A DNA stretch of 64,000 nt from Codonopsis lanceolata (Eukaryota > Streptophyta > Magnoliopsida > Asterales > Campanulaceae), in NCBI GenBank assembly GCA_013146195.2, contig CM028378.1, forward strand, positions 90,144,295 through 90,208,294. Direction: 5' to 3'. The notes beneath the pieces were generated by a model. That model saw only the letters and a program-made list of their open reading frames with translations. It did no database searches and had not been told where the DNA came from. The position numbers were made by a program, and so were the translations under genes. Positions within the stretch are counted from its first letter, which is position 1. The number at the start of each line of letters is the position of its first letter. Positions 1-12,007 of this stretch are shown piece by piece.

Positions 1-906
1 TGTAAGAGATTCGAGAAGGCGATCCAAAGCAAGTTCGAGATGAGCATGATGGGTGAACTTACCTACTTTCTAGGACATGAGAATTCAATGGACTTCCGAA
101 GCGGAATCTTCATCACCAAACCAAATATGCAAAGGAACTAATCAAGAAATTTGGTCTTGATTCAGCTAAAGGATTTGAGACTCCAATGTCTACCGACTGC
201 CATCTTGACAAAGATGAAAAGGGAAAGCAAGAGAACATGACCAAGTATCGAGGAATCATAGGTTCACTTCTTTACCTTACTGCTAGTAGACCTGGCATTA
301 TGTTTGCTGTTTGTGTTTTTGCAAGATTTCAAGTAGATCCAAAGGAATCACATTTGCTTGCTGCCAAACGTATCATCAGATATGTTTCAAGAACAACAAA
401 TCTAGGCATCTGGTGTTCCAAACACAACAATTTTGATCTAGTTGGATACTCGGATGCGATTATGCACTTTCAAAGTGAGCAAAAGAAGCACCAGTGGGAC
501 TTGTCAATTCCTTGTAAATAGACTTGCCTCATGGTCTTGCAAGAAACAAGGTTCAGTTGCAAACTCAACCACAAAAGCTGAATACATTGCTGCCAGCAAC
601 TGTTGCTCTCAACTCCTATGGATGAAGCAACAACTTATGGACTACAACATCAAAATTGGAAATTGTCCAATTATATGTGACAACACATCAACAATTTCAG
701 TCTCCAAAAATCCAGTGATGCACTCAAAGACAAAGCACATTGATATCCGTTATCACTTCCTCAAAGATCATGTGGAAAAAGGTAACATCTGTCTGGAATA
801 TGTTCCAACTGAGCATCAATTGGCTGACATTCTCACAAAGCCACTGGATGCCACCAGGTTTGCTTATTTAATGAGAAATCTTGGTATGATTGATCCTACT
901 GCTTAA
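1..906 (+). pseudogene. Ty1/copia (Sirevirus-like) pol 3' end: reverse transcriptase tail and RNase H, broken
   Basis: C-terminal part of a copia polyprotein; the rest lies before the window. The reading carries MSMMGELTYFLG and KYAKELIKKFG of the RT tail, then IGSLLYLTASRPG and ARFQVDPKESH. The RNase H part has STSGTCQFLV, TTKAEYIAASNCC, KHIDIRYHFLKDHV and the usual ending LADILTKPLDATRF. The frame changes near 119-125 and again near 455-470, at the SDA catalytic box, so the protein cannot be made whole. The stop is at 904-906. An env-like gene and an LTR follow, the order known for Sireviruses. The family call is firm; the genus rests on the downstream env-like gene. Confidence 0.93.
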
Positions 907-1268
907 ATTCCAAAGTTTTATTACTTTTCTTTCATGCCGATAGACTTAGTTTTAGACTAACCGGAAGACGTAAGTTTTCCTTGTGCAGAAGACTTAAAGG
1001 TTAGTATATTTACTTCGTCTATTTTTTTAAAGAAGTTTCTAAAGCAATAAAGGGGGTCAAGGGTAAAATTTTGTACTTAGAAAATATCTTAAGTTCCCGC
1101 TTTTGCGCTAAATTTTCTCTTCTTTAAATAGACCTTGAACCGCCTTTTTTGCAAAACTTTACGAAACCCCTTTGATAAAATATTTCTCTCTCTTGTCAAA
1201 CTCTCTCTCTTTCTGTAACTGCTTTCTTCATTCCCAAATCTTCTTGTTTCTTCTTCTCATCAACATCA
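907..1268 (+). promoter_or_regulatory. pol-env spacer with promoter-like and CT-rich leader sequence
   Basis: Non-coding stretch between pol and the env-like gene. It holds a CGGAAGAC motif at 962 that recurs in the LTR, a TATA-like tttaaatag near 1124, and a pyrimidine-rich leader (1188-1260) that leads to an ATG at 1269. The layout resembles an internal plant promoter and 5' UTR. The motifs are visible; promoter activity is inference. Confidence 0.4.
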
Positions 1269-4200
1269 ATGGTATGTTCTTCTCTACTCTACTACTTGAA
1301 ACTTATTGTTTACTATTTTGCATTTCATTTCATAACCTAAATTGTTTTGGAATTCAAACGGTCACTTTCGAGTTTCTAACAGTTTTCGCCATTGTTGTTC
1401 TTAAAAACCTAGAAACTAACAATCGTTTATATGCTTTCAATGTTTACTCTCTTGAAAAACGTCTGTTATACATTTCTCTGGTTTGGATGCTCTAAACATT
1501 CTAGGGTTTCAAGTTTTCATTTCAAAAATTTTCAATAATCTCATAAAACCTTGAAATCTCTGCTTGTTTAGTTCTTGAGGTAAAAAGCCCTAATTTTTTA
1601 TTACATTTCTTTTAGGCAAAAACTTCAAAATCAAAGCATGACAGCAGGAAGAATCTAGACCCAGAAACTGACATTCCTCCAAGTTTGGATGTCAACCTTC
1701 CGGGATATCCCACTTTTCCAGCCTCTCATGACGTCATCATTGCTCTGGACCCAAAACTCTATATTCTCGGGATGTGCATTGACCTCCAGTCAGTCTGCAC
1801 TATGGCCACCGGAGTCAAGGCATGCGAGGATATGAATGCCTCTGGAATTCTTCCACTCTTCTGCATCAACGACAAAGATTACAGCATCTTCCTGGCAGAA
1901 GAATTTTATCAAAGGATGGAGCTTATGAACAAGAACGCTCTACGAGGATGGATTAGAGGCCGTCCCATCTCTATCACCGCCAAGACCATCTCCACCATTA
2001 TCGGTGTGCACTTCGGTGGTGCACTTGAATCGACCATTGCTGAGGCTATTCATGCCTAGGAAGCAATAAGGGGAGTTGATACCCCTAGGGAATCATAAGG
2101 GAAGATGCTGAGGAATCTCTTCCCACTGGACGTCTACTGCACAAGCCACCTATTGGACAAGGGGCTTCTATTCAAGAGTGGTGCACATGACATGTTTACA
2201 AAGACAACCAACCTTACTTTGTCAGTATTTCTTGCACTGCCTCAACTTCGGGGCCATCATCTTCAACGAACTAAAGCAGTGGGTGGAGAAAGTTAAAACA
2301 ACCCCACTTGCAAGCGCCCATTCGTCAGGCTGATCAACGCCCTGCTACGAGACAACGAGGAAGTCAACTCTTCCTTAAAGGAAGATGAGCTGATAGTAGT
2401 GGCCAAGGAGAAGCAGCTAACCGCCTCGTTTTTCAGCAAATACACTGAGTATGAGAACAAGCGAAGGCTGCAGAAAGGTCTACCGCCAGTCTCCCTTGAC
2501 AAAGTTGCTAAGCCGGTGCCTATTATTGTCACACGCTTCAACATGGAAGCTTATGAAGCGGCTAGCAAGACCTTTAAGAAGGCCTCTTCAAAATTTGATG
2601 AACAAATTGCCAAGACCCTCCATCAACAAGCCAAAGATCTGGCTGATGAGGCGGAGAGGCGAGCAAATGTAAAGAGCAAAAGACGTAAAGGTAAAGGCAA
2701 AAAGACAAGGCCGGAAGAAGTTATGCCAACTGAAGAGGATCAGGCTAGGTGGATTCGGAAAGAGATGAAGGAAGGCCAAAAAGACAAGAGTCCAGCCAAC
2801 CCATTCCATTCCATCCTCACCACCCTTCCAACACATCCAACCTCTTCCCAAATTTCTACTCAAACCAAACGACCAACCTCATCTTCTCCTAAACCCACTC
2901 CTAAACCAAAACATCAAAGGCTACAAAAAACCTTTGAGCACCAGCCACCAGCAGACATTCCTGCCTCTACTAATGAAGCACATGAGTCTCCTATTCAGCC
3001 GCTAAGGAAGAAAAGGAGGTCTGCCGGTACCAAGCCATCTACCGCCACACAACCTTCTACCGACAGCCAACCCTCTACCGATAACCAACCATCTACTGAC
3101 TCTCCAAGCCAACCCATTCCTCCTGAGTCATCTGCTAAGAGGAATTCACCACCTCTGGAGGAGTCTATCCCTCAGGAGGAGTCTCATACACAGTGGAGCT
3201 TACCCAAACCCCCACTCCTCCTCCTCCTTCACCCTTCAACTACTCGCCTGACCCATCTACCCCTACCTCACCTCACCAATCCCAACCAACTTCATCAACC
3301 ACACCTCAACCAACTCCAAACCCTCCCACAAAGCCAATAGACTCTGTCGCTGCCAAGTTTCTTTTTGATTTTTCTTCAGTGGCAGCTCTATTCTCTTCTG
3401 ACCAACCACAACCTTCTCCTCTCCTTCGTAAACCCAAATCCCTTTTCTATCCTGCCCCCTCTTATTGGTTCTCCACCGACCCCCTACACGAATCCTCCCA
3501 TGTCAGTAAAACTTCTGATACTGACATGGAACTCGATTCACCACCAACCCCACCTCCTCCTCCACCTCAAACCATCTCCTCCTCTACCGACACCATACCA
3601 ACCCAGGACTCTTCCTCTTCCGACTCTATCACTCCACCTCTCCAACAGCCCTTCCGGCCAGTGTCTCCTGAAGCCACTACCTCTGCCGGTACCGCTCCCA
3701 TCCACATTGGCCAGGCAACCTCTTCTTTTCAGCCGGCCAATGCTTAAATTTTGTCAAGGCTGGACGCCATCTATGAACAACTAGGCACTCTCACTAGCAT
3801 AACTACCGCTACCGCTGAGATAGCCACTGCTGCGTCCAAGGCCAATGATCGAACTGCCGCTTTTCTACGACAATTTCAAGAGGATGTATGGACTCGCTTT
3901 GGACAGATGCGACACGATTTCACAGACGTCAAGATCAATATTGAAGCTCAACGTGACGAATGTGTACGTATCTTCTCCTCTCTCTTCTACGAGCTTTTCC
4001 ATGCCATCACTCTACATCTCGGCAATGGCCGCCCTCCTGTCCTAGAGCTCAACAACCTAGCTCGAGACTCTGCTCACAATATCATGAATGCCCATCGTGA
4101 TCGTGATCTGGCCATCATGGAGGAGAAGCAAATGAGATCTATCAACCGAATGCTAATGGAAGAGAACAGTCGTCTTCGTGAAGAACTCGACTACCGCTCT

Positions 4201-4320
4201 CGTTCCACCAGACCTCCTACTGATGCCGATGACGAGTACGTATGACGAATGGAAGAGCTAGAGAGAGAGCGTAGGGAGAACGAAGCTGCAGACAAAGGCA
4301 AAGGGAAAAGACCTTGGTAG
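1269..4320 (+). pseudogene. Sirevirus env-like gene, two exons, inactivated
   Basis: Third-ORF (envelope-like) gene of the copia element. The ATG at 1269-1271 directly abuts a GTATGT donor; an intron runs 1272-1615 to a T-rich TTTTAG acceptor. Exon 2 opens at 1616 in the frame of the long reading, so the splice is phase 0. The N-terminal part (1685-2059) has EEFYQRMEL, LRGWIRGRPISIT and STIIGVHFGG, like the domain found in plant env-like and retrotransposon-linked proteins. A lysine-rich basic stretch lies at 2660-2710, a Pro/Ser/Thr-rich linker at about 2850-3745, and a coiled-coil-like C-terminus at 3751-4245. Breaks: stops at 2057-2059 and 2096-2098, frame changes near 2230-2320 and near 3200, and stops at 3745-3747 and 4243-4245. 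The reading ends at 4318-4320. Its product would be about 900 residues. No transmembrane segment is obvious. The function of this protein class is unproven. Confidence 0.75.
1272..1615 (+). other. putative intron of the env-like gene
   Basis: Starts GTATGT immediately after the ATG and ends TTTTAG after a T-rich run. It is 344 nt and AT-rich. Removing it joins the ATG in phase 0 with an open frame that runs to the first nonsense codon at 2057. Both splice sites fit plant consensus; splicing itself is inferred. Confidence 0.6.
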
Positions 4321-4710
4321 ATTTGTATCTTTTCTTCCCTTCACCTTTGTATCTATCTTATCTTTTGAAAAACTCTATAATCTGTAAACATCTTGTTTAT
4401 GATACAGAAGGTTATCTGTTTTTCAAATATTGTCTTATGTTTAAATTCTTGTTATTTCATTTTCTATATCTGCTTAGAATTTAAACACTCAGTTTAAATT
4501 TATATTTAAACTGTTTTTGCTACTGATCTGTGTGCTATTCTATGATTTCCTTATCCGTGTATGCACTTAGATTAGTTTGTACACTTGAGTTGCTCTTCTG
4601 TTGGATAGAGGCATGTCTTCTGCTACTATATATATAAATCTCTTAGACATGCTATTATCTATCACATAGTCAGTTATAGCCCTCATTTGTAGTAATGATG
4701 ACCAGATATA
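4321..4710 (+). other. 3' untranslated region of the Sirevirus-like element
   Basis: AT-rich non-coding DNA between the env-like stop and the polypurine tract. I see no gene in it. Confidence 0.6.
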
Positions 4711-4723
4711 AATAGGAGGAGAT
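4711..4723 (+). other. polypurine tract of the Sirevirus-like element
   Basis: aataggaggagat lies directly before an LTR starting TGTTGA. Position and purine content fit the primer for plus-strand DNA synthesis. Confidence 0.75.
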
Positions 4724-5957
4724 TGTTGATTCTTATGTTATATTTATATCTGTTCAATTCATTACCCTAGTTTTATACTTCAGTGGCTAATCGGGCTGCG
4801 TATCGATTAGCGTGGCAACTGTGTATAGAAGTTTGTGAAGTATAGTTTTTATAGGACTTCACAGGTTCAGCGGAAGACCTCTTCACAGCTTCACCGGAAG
4901 ACCTACTCAAAGCTTACAAACGGCAGACCTTGTGTCCACCTGGTCAATCATGACGTGTCCTATCCAGCAATGATTAAATGGATCAATTCAAATTTATCTT
5001 CATCACTGTTTGAATTTATCTTAAGACATTCCCTGACACATCAAGCCCGCCGAAGCGCTTTCCAGGAAGACTTTTCGCATCGTCACCTACATCTTAACAA
5101 CTCTCAGATCTGACACCCAGATTGCTCCACTTTTAGAAGATCTCAGAAATCATTCCCTGCTCTAGATATCTGTGAAGACGAATTTCTTGACTGACAGCCC
5201 CATGCATTTAATGCATTCAAAATAGAACTGTTAAAGTCTCTGTCTTCTCCAACGGCTCTTAAGATTGCACCTGCTGTAAATGCTGCCATTAAGACTGGAG
5301 ATATAGACATAGATCGAACACTTAAAGAATTGCTCTGAAGCTCTACAACTCCAAGTCTTACTACTCAGTGCATTCAAGAGATCCTCAACAGATCTAGAAG
5401 TCCTCGTCAACAACAAGAAGCTGTTCATCAACACTCATTATTTTACTTCTTGTTGTTTTCATTCTTAAAAGATATACTTCTGCACGAATTAAATATCTTG
5501 TTTTCACAGATATTTAATTCCTTAACCCCAAACACAAGTCAATATTTTGTACACGATCCATTAGGAATATTCTTTGTAATAGATCTAGTGGAAAACATAG
5601 TGCACTATTTAAATCCAAGGTTGATTGCCTTGGTGGTGGACGTAGCACTCTTTATAGTGTAAATCATCCCAAAATACTTGTGTTATTTCTTTACTGTTTG
5701 TCTGATTATTGATCTGTTTATTACTTTATTTATCTTTACCTTTATACAGCAGAACTTTAGTAACCTGTCAAAGGTCTACCGGTAGTCCTTATCGGCAGAC
5801 TTGAAACAACTACTTTGAAAGTCTTCCGCTAATTCAATCTTTCAATAGATTGTAAGTACCTTTCAAAGAACTTACTTAAAAGTTTTTAAGTGTACAATAA
5901 GCTATTCACCCCCCCTCACCCCCTTCTAGCTTATTATTGTGCCCGTTGGGACCCACA
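4724..5957 (+). repeat. 3' LTR of the Sirevirus-like copia element
   Basis: Begins TGTTGATTCTTATG after the polypurine tract and ends about TTGGGACCCACA, so it has TG...CA ends; length about 1.23 kb. It contains CGGAAGAC or CGGCAGAC motifs at 4871, 4895, 4921, 5793 and (inverted) 5821. A run of C residues (5901-5930) near the end is typical of copia LTRs. The 5' LTR is outside the window, so the right edge is read from the ending alone and may be off by a few bases. Confidence 0.75.
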
Positions 5958-6138
5958 AAAACTTTTTGTCCATAGATAATGTCATTCTGGTAACAATAAA
6001 ATAAAACACAAGGAATTAAGTGCAATATCCAAATAGATATGAAATTTGAACATTTAATTATTTGATTTTGGGATATTAAATAATAGAAAATGCTAAACTT
6101 ATTGATCTTCTAATTAAAGCATTAAGCATGGAGTCATA
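5958..6138. other. left flank of repeat unit A, no gene seen
   Basis: AT-rich sequence between the copia LTR and the exon of unit A. It may be the 3' flank of the gene fragment at 6139-6393. Nothing coding is visible. Confidence 0.4.
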
Positions 6139-6393
6139 TTATTTGGGGGGCCAAATTAGAGTGTTTAACCAGATATGCATTCTATCCATGCCATCAAGAA
6201 TTCCCCTAAGCTCTGGATCATAAGGCATGTTTTGATCATAAGGGATGTTTTGATCAGCTGCAGCAGCTGTTGTTGGCACAAGTTCAACTTCTTGAGATTG
6301 AGATGATCCTTCAATTTGTCCTTCAATTTCTCCTCCATTCTTACTTCCATCTGAGCTACTTGATTCTTGGCACCCACCATTTTCACATGCATT
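6139..6393 (-). CDS. terminal coding exon of an unidentified gene or element (uninterrupted copy)
   Basis: On the minus strand an open frame of 84 codons ends TAA at 6139-6141. It is preceded by an acceptor-like context (gaagaaaacaaaaag) at 6394. The peptide is Ser/Glu/Gln-rich (ENGGCQESSSSDGSKNGG, then EIEGSSQSQEVELVP-like residues). It carries two IPYDQN/MPYD-like repeats and ends RMHIWLNTLIWPPK. I do not recognise the family. It is coding-like because it stays open in unit A, while in B, C and D a CACTA terminus sits within the same sequence. It could be the end of a transposase or of a captured host gene. Confidence 0.45.
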   Translation of the reverse strand, partial: NACENGGCQESSSSDGSKNGGEIEGQIEGSSQSQEVELVPTTAAAADQNIPYDQNMPYDPELRGILDGMDRMHIWLNTLIWPPK

Positions 6394-6589
6394 CTTTTTG
6401 TTTTCTTCAAATTAAAATTAAAGATTGTCATAAAATTATGCGCATTCATGCTTTTACTTTATGATTATTTTAACTAGTTTTTTAACATGTGCGTTAAACA
6501 TACGTTAACTAAATCGTACATAAACAAAATAAGGAGGATCACTTTATTAACAATTACACATAAGTATATCACTAATCACTATAGATTCT

Positions 6590-7460
6590 AAAAAAATTCC
6601 TTATACACAACATTTGTTATTTTATTAGGTGGTTTTTCATTTTCAACGCATATCAATATCTTCAAGAAATTTCTGGGAAGAAAATAAGTTATAATCAAAA
6701 TAACGAAATTATTTTTACCATTAACTATTAATTTTGTTTTGTAAATTATTTTGATTTTAATAACTTCCATTATATATTTTTTTTGTTTTATTGACTTCAT
6801 AACTATTATTTGTGTTTTATTTTTAAGAATTACTTTTACGGAAAAAATTGTTCCGTAATTTTTTAATATTATTTTGCTAACCTCAATTTAAATTGTTTTG
6901 TTTTATTGACTCTGTAACTGCTATTTTTGTTCCATCAAATATTTTTATTTTACTAACAAATTTTTGTTTTACATAACTGTTTTTAAGATTTTGTTTTAAA
7001 CTTTTGTTCAGTAAATTATTTTTATAATTTTACTAACCTCAATTAAAATTATTCCATAAAATATTTTTATTGAACTAATGTATTTTTGTTTTACATAGCT
7101 ATTTTTAAGAATTTTTGTTTTAAATTTTCTGTCCATAATTTTTTTTTTTGGTAGCCTTAGTTTAAATTATTTTTGTTTTTATTGACTATAACTATTAATT
7201 TTGTTCCATCAAATATTTTTATTTTACTAACATATTTTTGTTTTACATATATATTTTTAAGAAGTTGTTTTAAACTTTTCTTCCGTAAATTATTTGTTTT
7301 ACTAACCTTCGCATTAAATTATTTTTGTTTTATTGACTCTGTAACTTTTATTTTTATAGTGGCTTGTTCCATAAATTATTTTGATTTTACTAACCTCTTA
7401 TATATTTGTTTTCTTAACTCCGGAACTATTATTTTTGTTTTAGTTACTATTTTTTATGTT
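6590..7460. repeat. degenerate tandem repeat, period near 150 bp, T-rich on plus (unit A)
   Basis: The pattern CTAACCTCAATTTAAATT, TTTTATTGACTCTGTAACTA, TTGTTCCATCAAATATTTTT, then TAAGAATTTGTTTTAAAC recurs with starts near 6876, 7031, 7151 and 7300 and a shortened unit near 7389. Short open frames here are products of composition. Confidence 0.7.
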
Positions 7461-7974
7461 TGAAGAGAGAAAAATGTTTAAATATAATTAAAAGAGAGGA
7501 GATGGTGGTGATGAGAGAGAAAATAAGGAGAAGACGGGAGAGAGAAAAAGAAATATAACCAGAGAAGATAGGAGAGAAAAAGGGTGAAATGATAACTGAA
7601 AAATTAATAATTCAAAAGAAAAAATTTGGAGGGAGAAATCTACCCTTGTCGTTATATAGATATAGCTATAGATTACTACTAATGAATATTTAAGTAGATA
7701 ATAATGGGATAATTTAAAATAAGGTTTCATTCTCAATATTTTGTCTATATAATATTTGTATTAACTGTAAGTGAATGAAAAGAAAACGAAAAATTATATA
7801 AAATAGAATACTCCTTCGTTTGATTTAGCAGGCCTCTTACCCTTTTCTTCTTTCTTTTGTTTACCTTTTCTTGAAAATTATATATATGAAAGGTAAAATC
7901 AAAAACTTTAATTTTAATAAGAAACAAACGCACAATTACTATTTCTTTACTAGTCCAACAAATTAATTATCAAA

Positions 7975-7975
<1 letters not shown>

Positions 7976-8009
<34 letters not shown>
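7976..8009. repeat. microsatellite (AT)n(GT)n left of the solo LTR
   Basis: An AT dinucleotide run followed by a GT run that merges with the TGTG start of the adjoining LTR. Confidence 0.9.
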
Positions 8010-8013
<4 letters not shown>

Positions 8014-10658
8014 ACGACCCGACCCGGACCCCAATGCGGAATCCCAAGTCGTGCTGTCCAACTAGACAAGATACAAGCATGCGCAAGTAGGAATATAAAA
8101 TTTCCTGTGGCGCAACATCGCATACAAATAATAACTCGGCTACACTTGGCCGGAATATAATACAAAATAAACAAGTCATCGACGACATTACAGCCGGAAC
8201 CCAACAACTACTCCTACAATTATAACACATGCATATAAGAATCTCAACGGCCACAACATGCCGGAGACAACAACAACAACAACAATACTATAAAAGAGTG
8301 TTAAGCGGAAAAAACTGTAGTGAACCAATAATATATAACAAGCTCGATATGAAAGTCGGCATACAAAAGATTATAAGTCTCAAATATTTTAAGTTATACT
8401 ACAACAACAAAACCCAAGTCAGGTCTAAGTGACTTGCTTCCCAATGTCCTTGCCAAAATAAAAGACTAACTACAAAGTCCCAAAAGAGCAACCTTCGAGC
8501 TCACAAGCAACCAAAAGCGGGTATGACGAATCTAGCGAGAATCGTCTCCTTGGTTCGGATCTAAGGAAAACAAAACAAACAAATAGGGTAAGTCACAAAG
8601 ACTTAGTAAGTTACTAAAAGCTATCACAATTAGAGTACATATTCATCATATAGCACTCAGCACATTATTCACGTAAGTGTGGGAAATAAATCATACAAGT
8701 AGGATATGATATAGGCATGACCACTTCGTAGCTCCTGCAATAAACTGTGTTAACTGGTTCGTACGATCGATGTTTTGTGAATTCATCGACTTGTATCGAG
8801 AACCGCCTCGATTTAATTAGCAAGCCAATGCGACACATATTGATACAGCATAGGGGCTACTTCCCCACTGCGGCCCACAGTGGAGACGTGGGTGAGGTTC
8901 CAGGTGCGGCGATCCATAGCGATCACGAATTTCACAATTCGTGGAGGCGATGCATCGTCTCACCCTGACGTATAAAACAAACCAAATAATGCCAGCTGGA
9001 CTCAATGTGATGCACAAGTAGATATTTACTCGTCATAAACAAATAAGGATCGAATTCGACAAGAGCGAACTCATCCGACCAAGTAGGTTATTAATCTCTA
9101 CCATAAATCATGTCAAGGCAATTAATTTCTCAAAACCAATCAATTCAAAACAAACTTGATTGCATATAATTAGGCTCAACTTATAATTGAGTAAACTCGA
9201 TCAAACGGTGTCTAAACTTCGTAAGGATTGATAATAGTGTTCAACATGTTCAAATCTTCCCTAAATTCGACTCCGTTGAGTCTTTACTACACATTCCCAG
9301 TTTTGGGGGAATGGAAGCTATGTGCTTCATAACCAACCTAGGGCCATTACTAAGTTCAACTAGGTTATAATTTCTCCAAGGCAATACAATGTAGTTCATA
9401 TATAACATATAATCCAATTATAGGCTAGAACACATTTCAACATAGTAACATGCCAAATAAGCCCTAACAAGATACTTTCACATAGCACCATTTCAAGCAA
9501 CACATATAAAGAATGCTTCTAGGATGTTCATAGTCCTAAATAGACAAGATGAAAGAGTATAACAATCTTTCATAACCATAAAATCATCCTGCACATGATT
9601 CTAGCAAGTTCTCATTTCCAAATCACAAGATGAAGGCATATAAAGCATATATGTGTACTCTTTGACCTAAAAAATCATAGGCTTTGTTTTCCTTAGGGTC
9701 AAAGAGAACTAAAACAAATATGAAGAAGAGTAACTTACATGTATACTGCACCCAAGAACCCAAATGAAAAGATTAATCGGTTGGAAATGCTCCTCTCTTC
9801 AAGCTCTACACTTCTATGGAGGTGGCTTGAGCGATGGAAGGAAGAACCATGGAAGACCAAGGGAGAAGCTTCACAAATCCATGGAGGAACCTTGGGGGAG
9901 ATGAATCCCGTTTTTGGAGAGTGAGGGAGGGAAAGTGAGGTCAAACAATCAGATTGTGGTGTTTAAAGGGTAGGAAACTTAGTGGGACAAGTGTCACTTT
10001 GATGTGGTTGCATAAAATCTGATTTGGGGCTTGATTAATCCACTAAAGCACTCACTAATGCACTCCTAAAACAAGTTACTAATGTTAGGATATAAATAAT
10101 GACGGTTAGGGAGGTTTAGGTGGGGTTTAGGAAGGGTTTTGGATAGGGGTTTAAGTGTAAAATTTAAGAAACAACAAAACAGAGCAAACCAGGCTCGGGG
10201 GACCTTGCGGTCACATGGTCCACCATAGCATGCGACCGCATGCTACCTCCTCCAGCAACACTCCATTTTCTGGTTACCTTACGGGGGCAAGGCCATTCCA
10301 CCTTGCGGCCGCAAGCCCGGCAGACCCAAAAAAGCTCAAAATGCAACCTAAAAGACCCCCAAACACTTAGCTAAATCAATGGGGCTTCAAACCCCAACAA
10401 AAATGAGTCTAAAACTCATCACAATCACCTTCAAACAACACCCGAACAATCCGAATGAAGGAGGGAAAGAAGGAGAACTAAACAAGCAATTCAACCGACG
10501 ATTCAACAAGCATGCAAACACGATTCTAAACATGTTAAGAGCAGTATGAATGACTTATTAATGATTCTAAAGCATATATAGACTAAGTAAACATGCTCAT
10601 GAACATCAAGAATGTATGAAGGCAAGCACACAATGCTCATGCAAGAGTCTGGGCTGTT

Positions 10659-10661
<3 letters not shown>
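8010..10661 (-). repeat. solo LTR, Tekay/Del-like gypsy family 1
   Basis: 2652 bp, from TGTGACGACCCGACCCGG to GGGCTGTTACA. It aligns end to end with the LTR pieces at 12058-14597 plus 17754-17864, at lower identity. There is no internal coding region on either side, so it is a solo LTR left by recombination. Orientation follows the family's coding element, which is on minus. A TTTAAA box lies near 9963 and a splice-donor-like GTAAGTTACTC ends near 9738, both on minus. It sits in an (AT)n tract; a clean 5-bp duplication cannot be proven there. Confidence 0.85.

Positions 10662-10744
<83 letters not shown>
10662..10744. repeat. microsatellite (AT)n(GT)n right of the solo LTR
   Basis: About 40 bases of AT repeat followed by about 40 bases of GT repeat. 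It then continues into the unit A sequence that in B and C follows a single (AT)n(GT)n tract. Confidence 0.95.
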
Positions 10745-10747
<3 letters not shown>

Positions 10748-11518
10748 CCTCCTTTCCAAAGAAATACACTCAGTTTTAGTATATATTTTTTCCAATAAAA
10801 ATAGTATCCTTATTAAATGAGAATACTCCATTCAGCCTCACTAATAAAAATTGTCTCTCATTTTGAGACAAATAAAGTATAATCTATGTGTAATTAAAAT
10901 AATGTGCAAATAAGTAAAATTATAATCTTTAAATTTTTTGATTAATTACATATATGCGACTATCATTTGGAACAAGGGAGCATATAGAGGCATTTAAAGG
11001 GGATAGACAATCCAAAACGAGAAAATAAAATTTTTTGTAAGAGAATAAAATATATTATTCATATGAATTAGTAATATATACTGTAACCTGTGAACCTATT
11101 ATTTGCTACTCCAGAAAAAGGAAAAGAAACGCAGATACACGAATAAATAAATAATTATAATAATAACAATAAATTACTAGAACAATTTCGCGACAACATC
11201 TTTCTTGCACAAGCTCTAGCCACAAAATATTCCCAGCTGAGAGCCCGGTTTATATATACATGTAAATAATTTATTAGAATTTGTAATCTAATTAATTCGG
11301 GAATTATTTGAGAAATGATGTAAATCATACATTGCACGCACGTGATCACTTCATATCTTCTTCATTAATAATAATAATTTATTTGATTTGATTTGATTAA
11401 TGTTATTTTTCATTTAGTATTGAGATGGAGTTACGATTTTGTGATTAGTATTGAGAGAGAGCAAGAGGAGTTGAGATATCAATGTCTTCTTGTACACGAG
11501 ATCTCAACTCAACATATA

Positions 11519-11577
<59 letters not shown>
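11519..11577. repeat. microsatellite (AT)n
   Basis: Nearly pure AT dinucleotide run of about 57 bases. The matching place in B (29028-29060) is shorter and impure. Confidence 0.95.
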
Positions 11578-11581
<4 letters not shown>

Positions 11582-12007
11582 AAAATTAGTGATGAGCAAT
11601 ATAGTTGTACCATCTTACCCAACTTATGATATTGTTGAATCTTCAAGTCTCCACATCACTTGATTTAAAACTTTTCATTTTCTAGCCATTAGCTAAAAAT
11701 AATAATTAATAATAGTTAATATGACACTGTGATATTAATAAGTTATTATTAATATCTTCTTTTGTTAATAATAGTGGAAATCTTATATAGAAAGACTTTT
11801 ACTACGAACATAATTTTTTAACCAATGTGGGATAATATTATTATATTGACATAGGGTGAGTACTTTACTCTAATGACTTACTTCTAACATCATAGTAGAA
11901 ACTTGCATGATTTAAAATTTACTTAAAATCATTAAGTTAAAACAATTAGTTTCAATCATGATTTACAAAAATTTTGTTGTTTTACTTAGACGTTGTAGCA
12001 AGTCTAA

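Noticed and set aside
10503..10831. Open frames with THTHTH or IYIYIY runs
   Set aside because: They are translations of the microsatellite.
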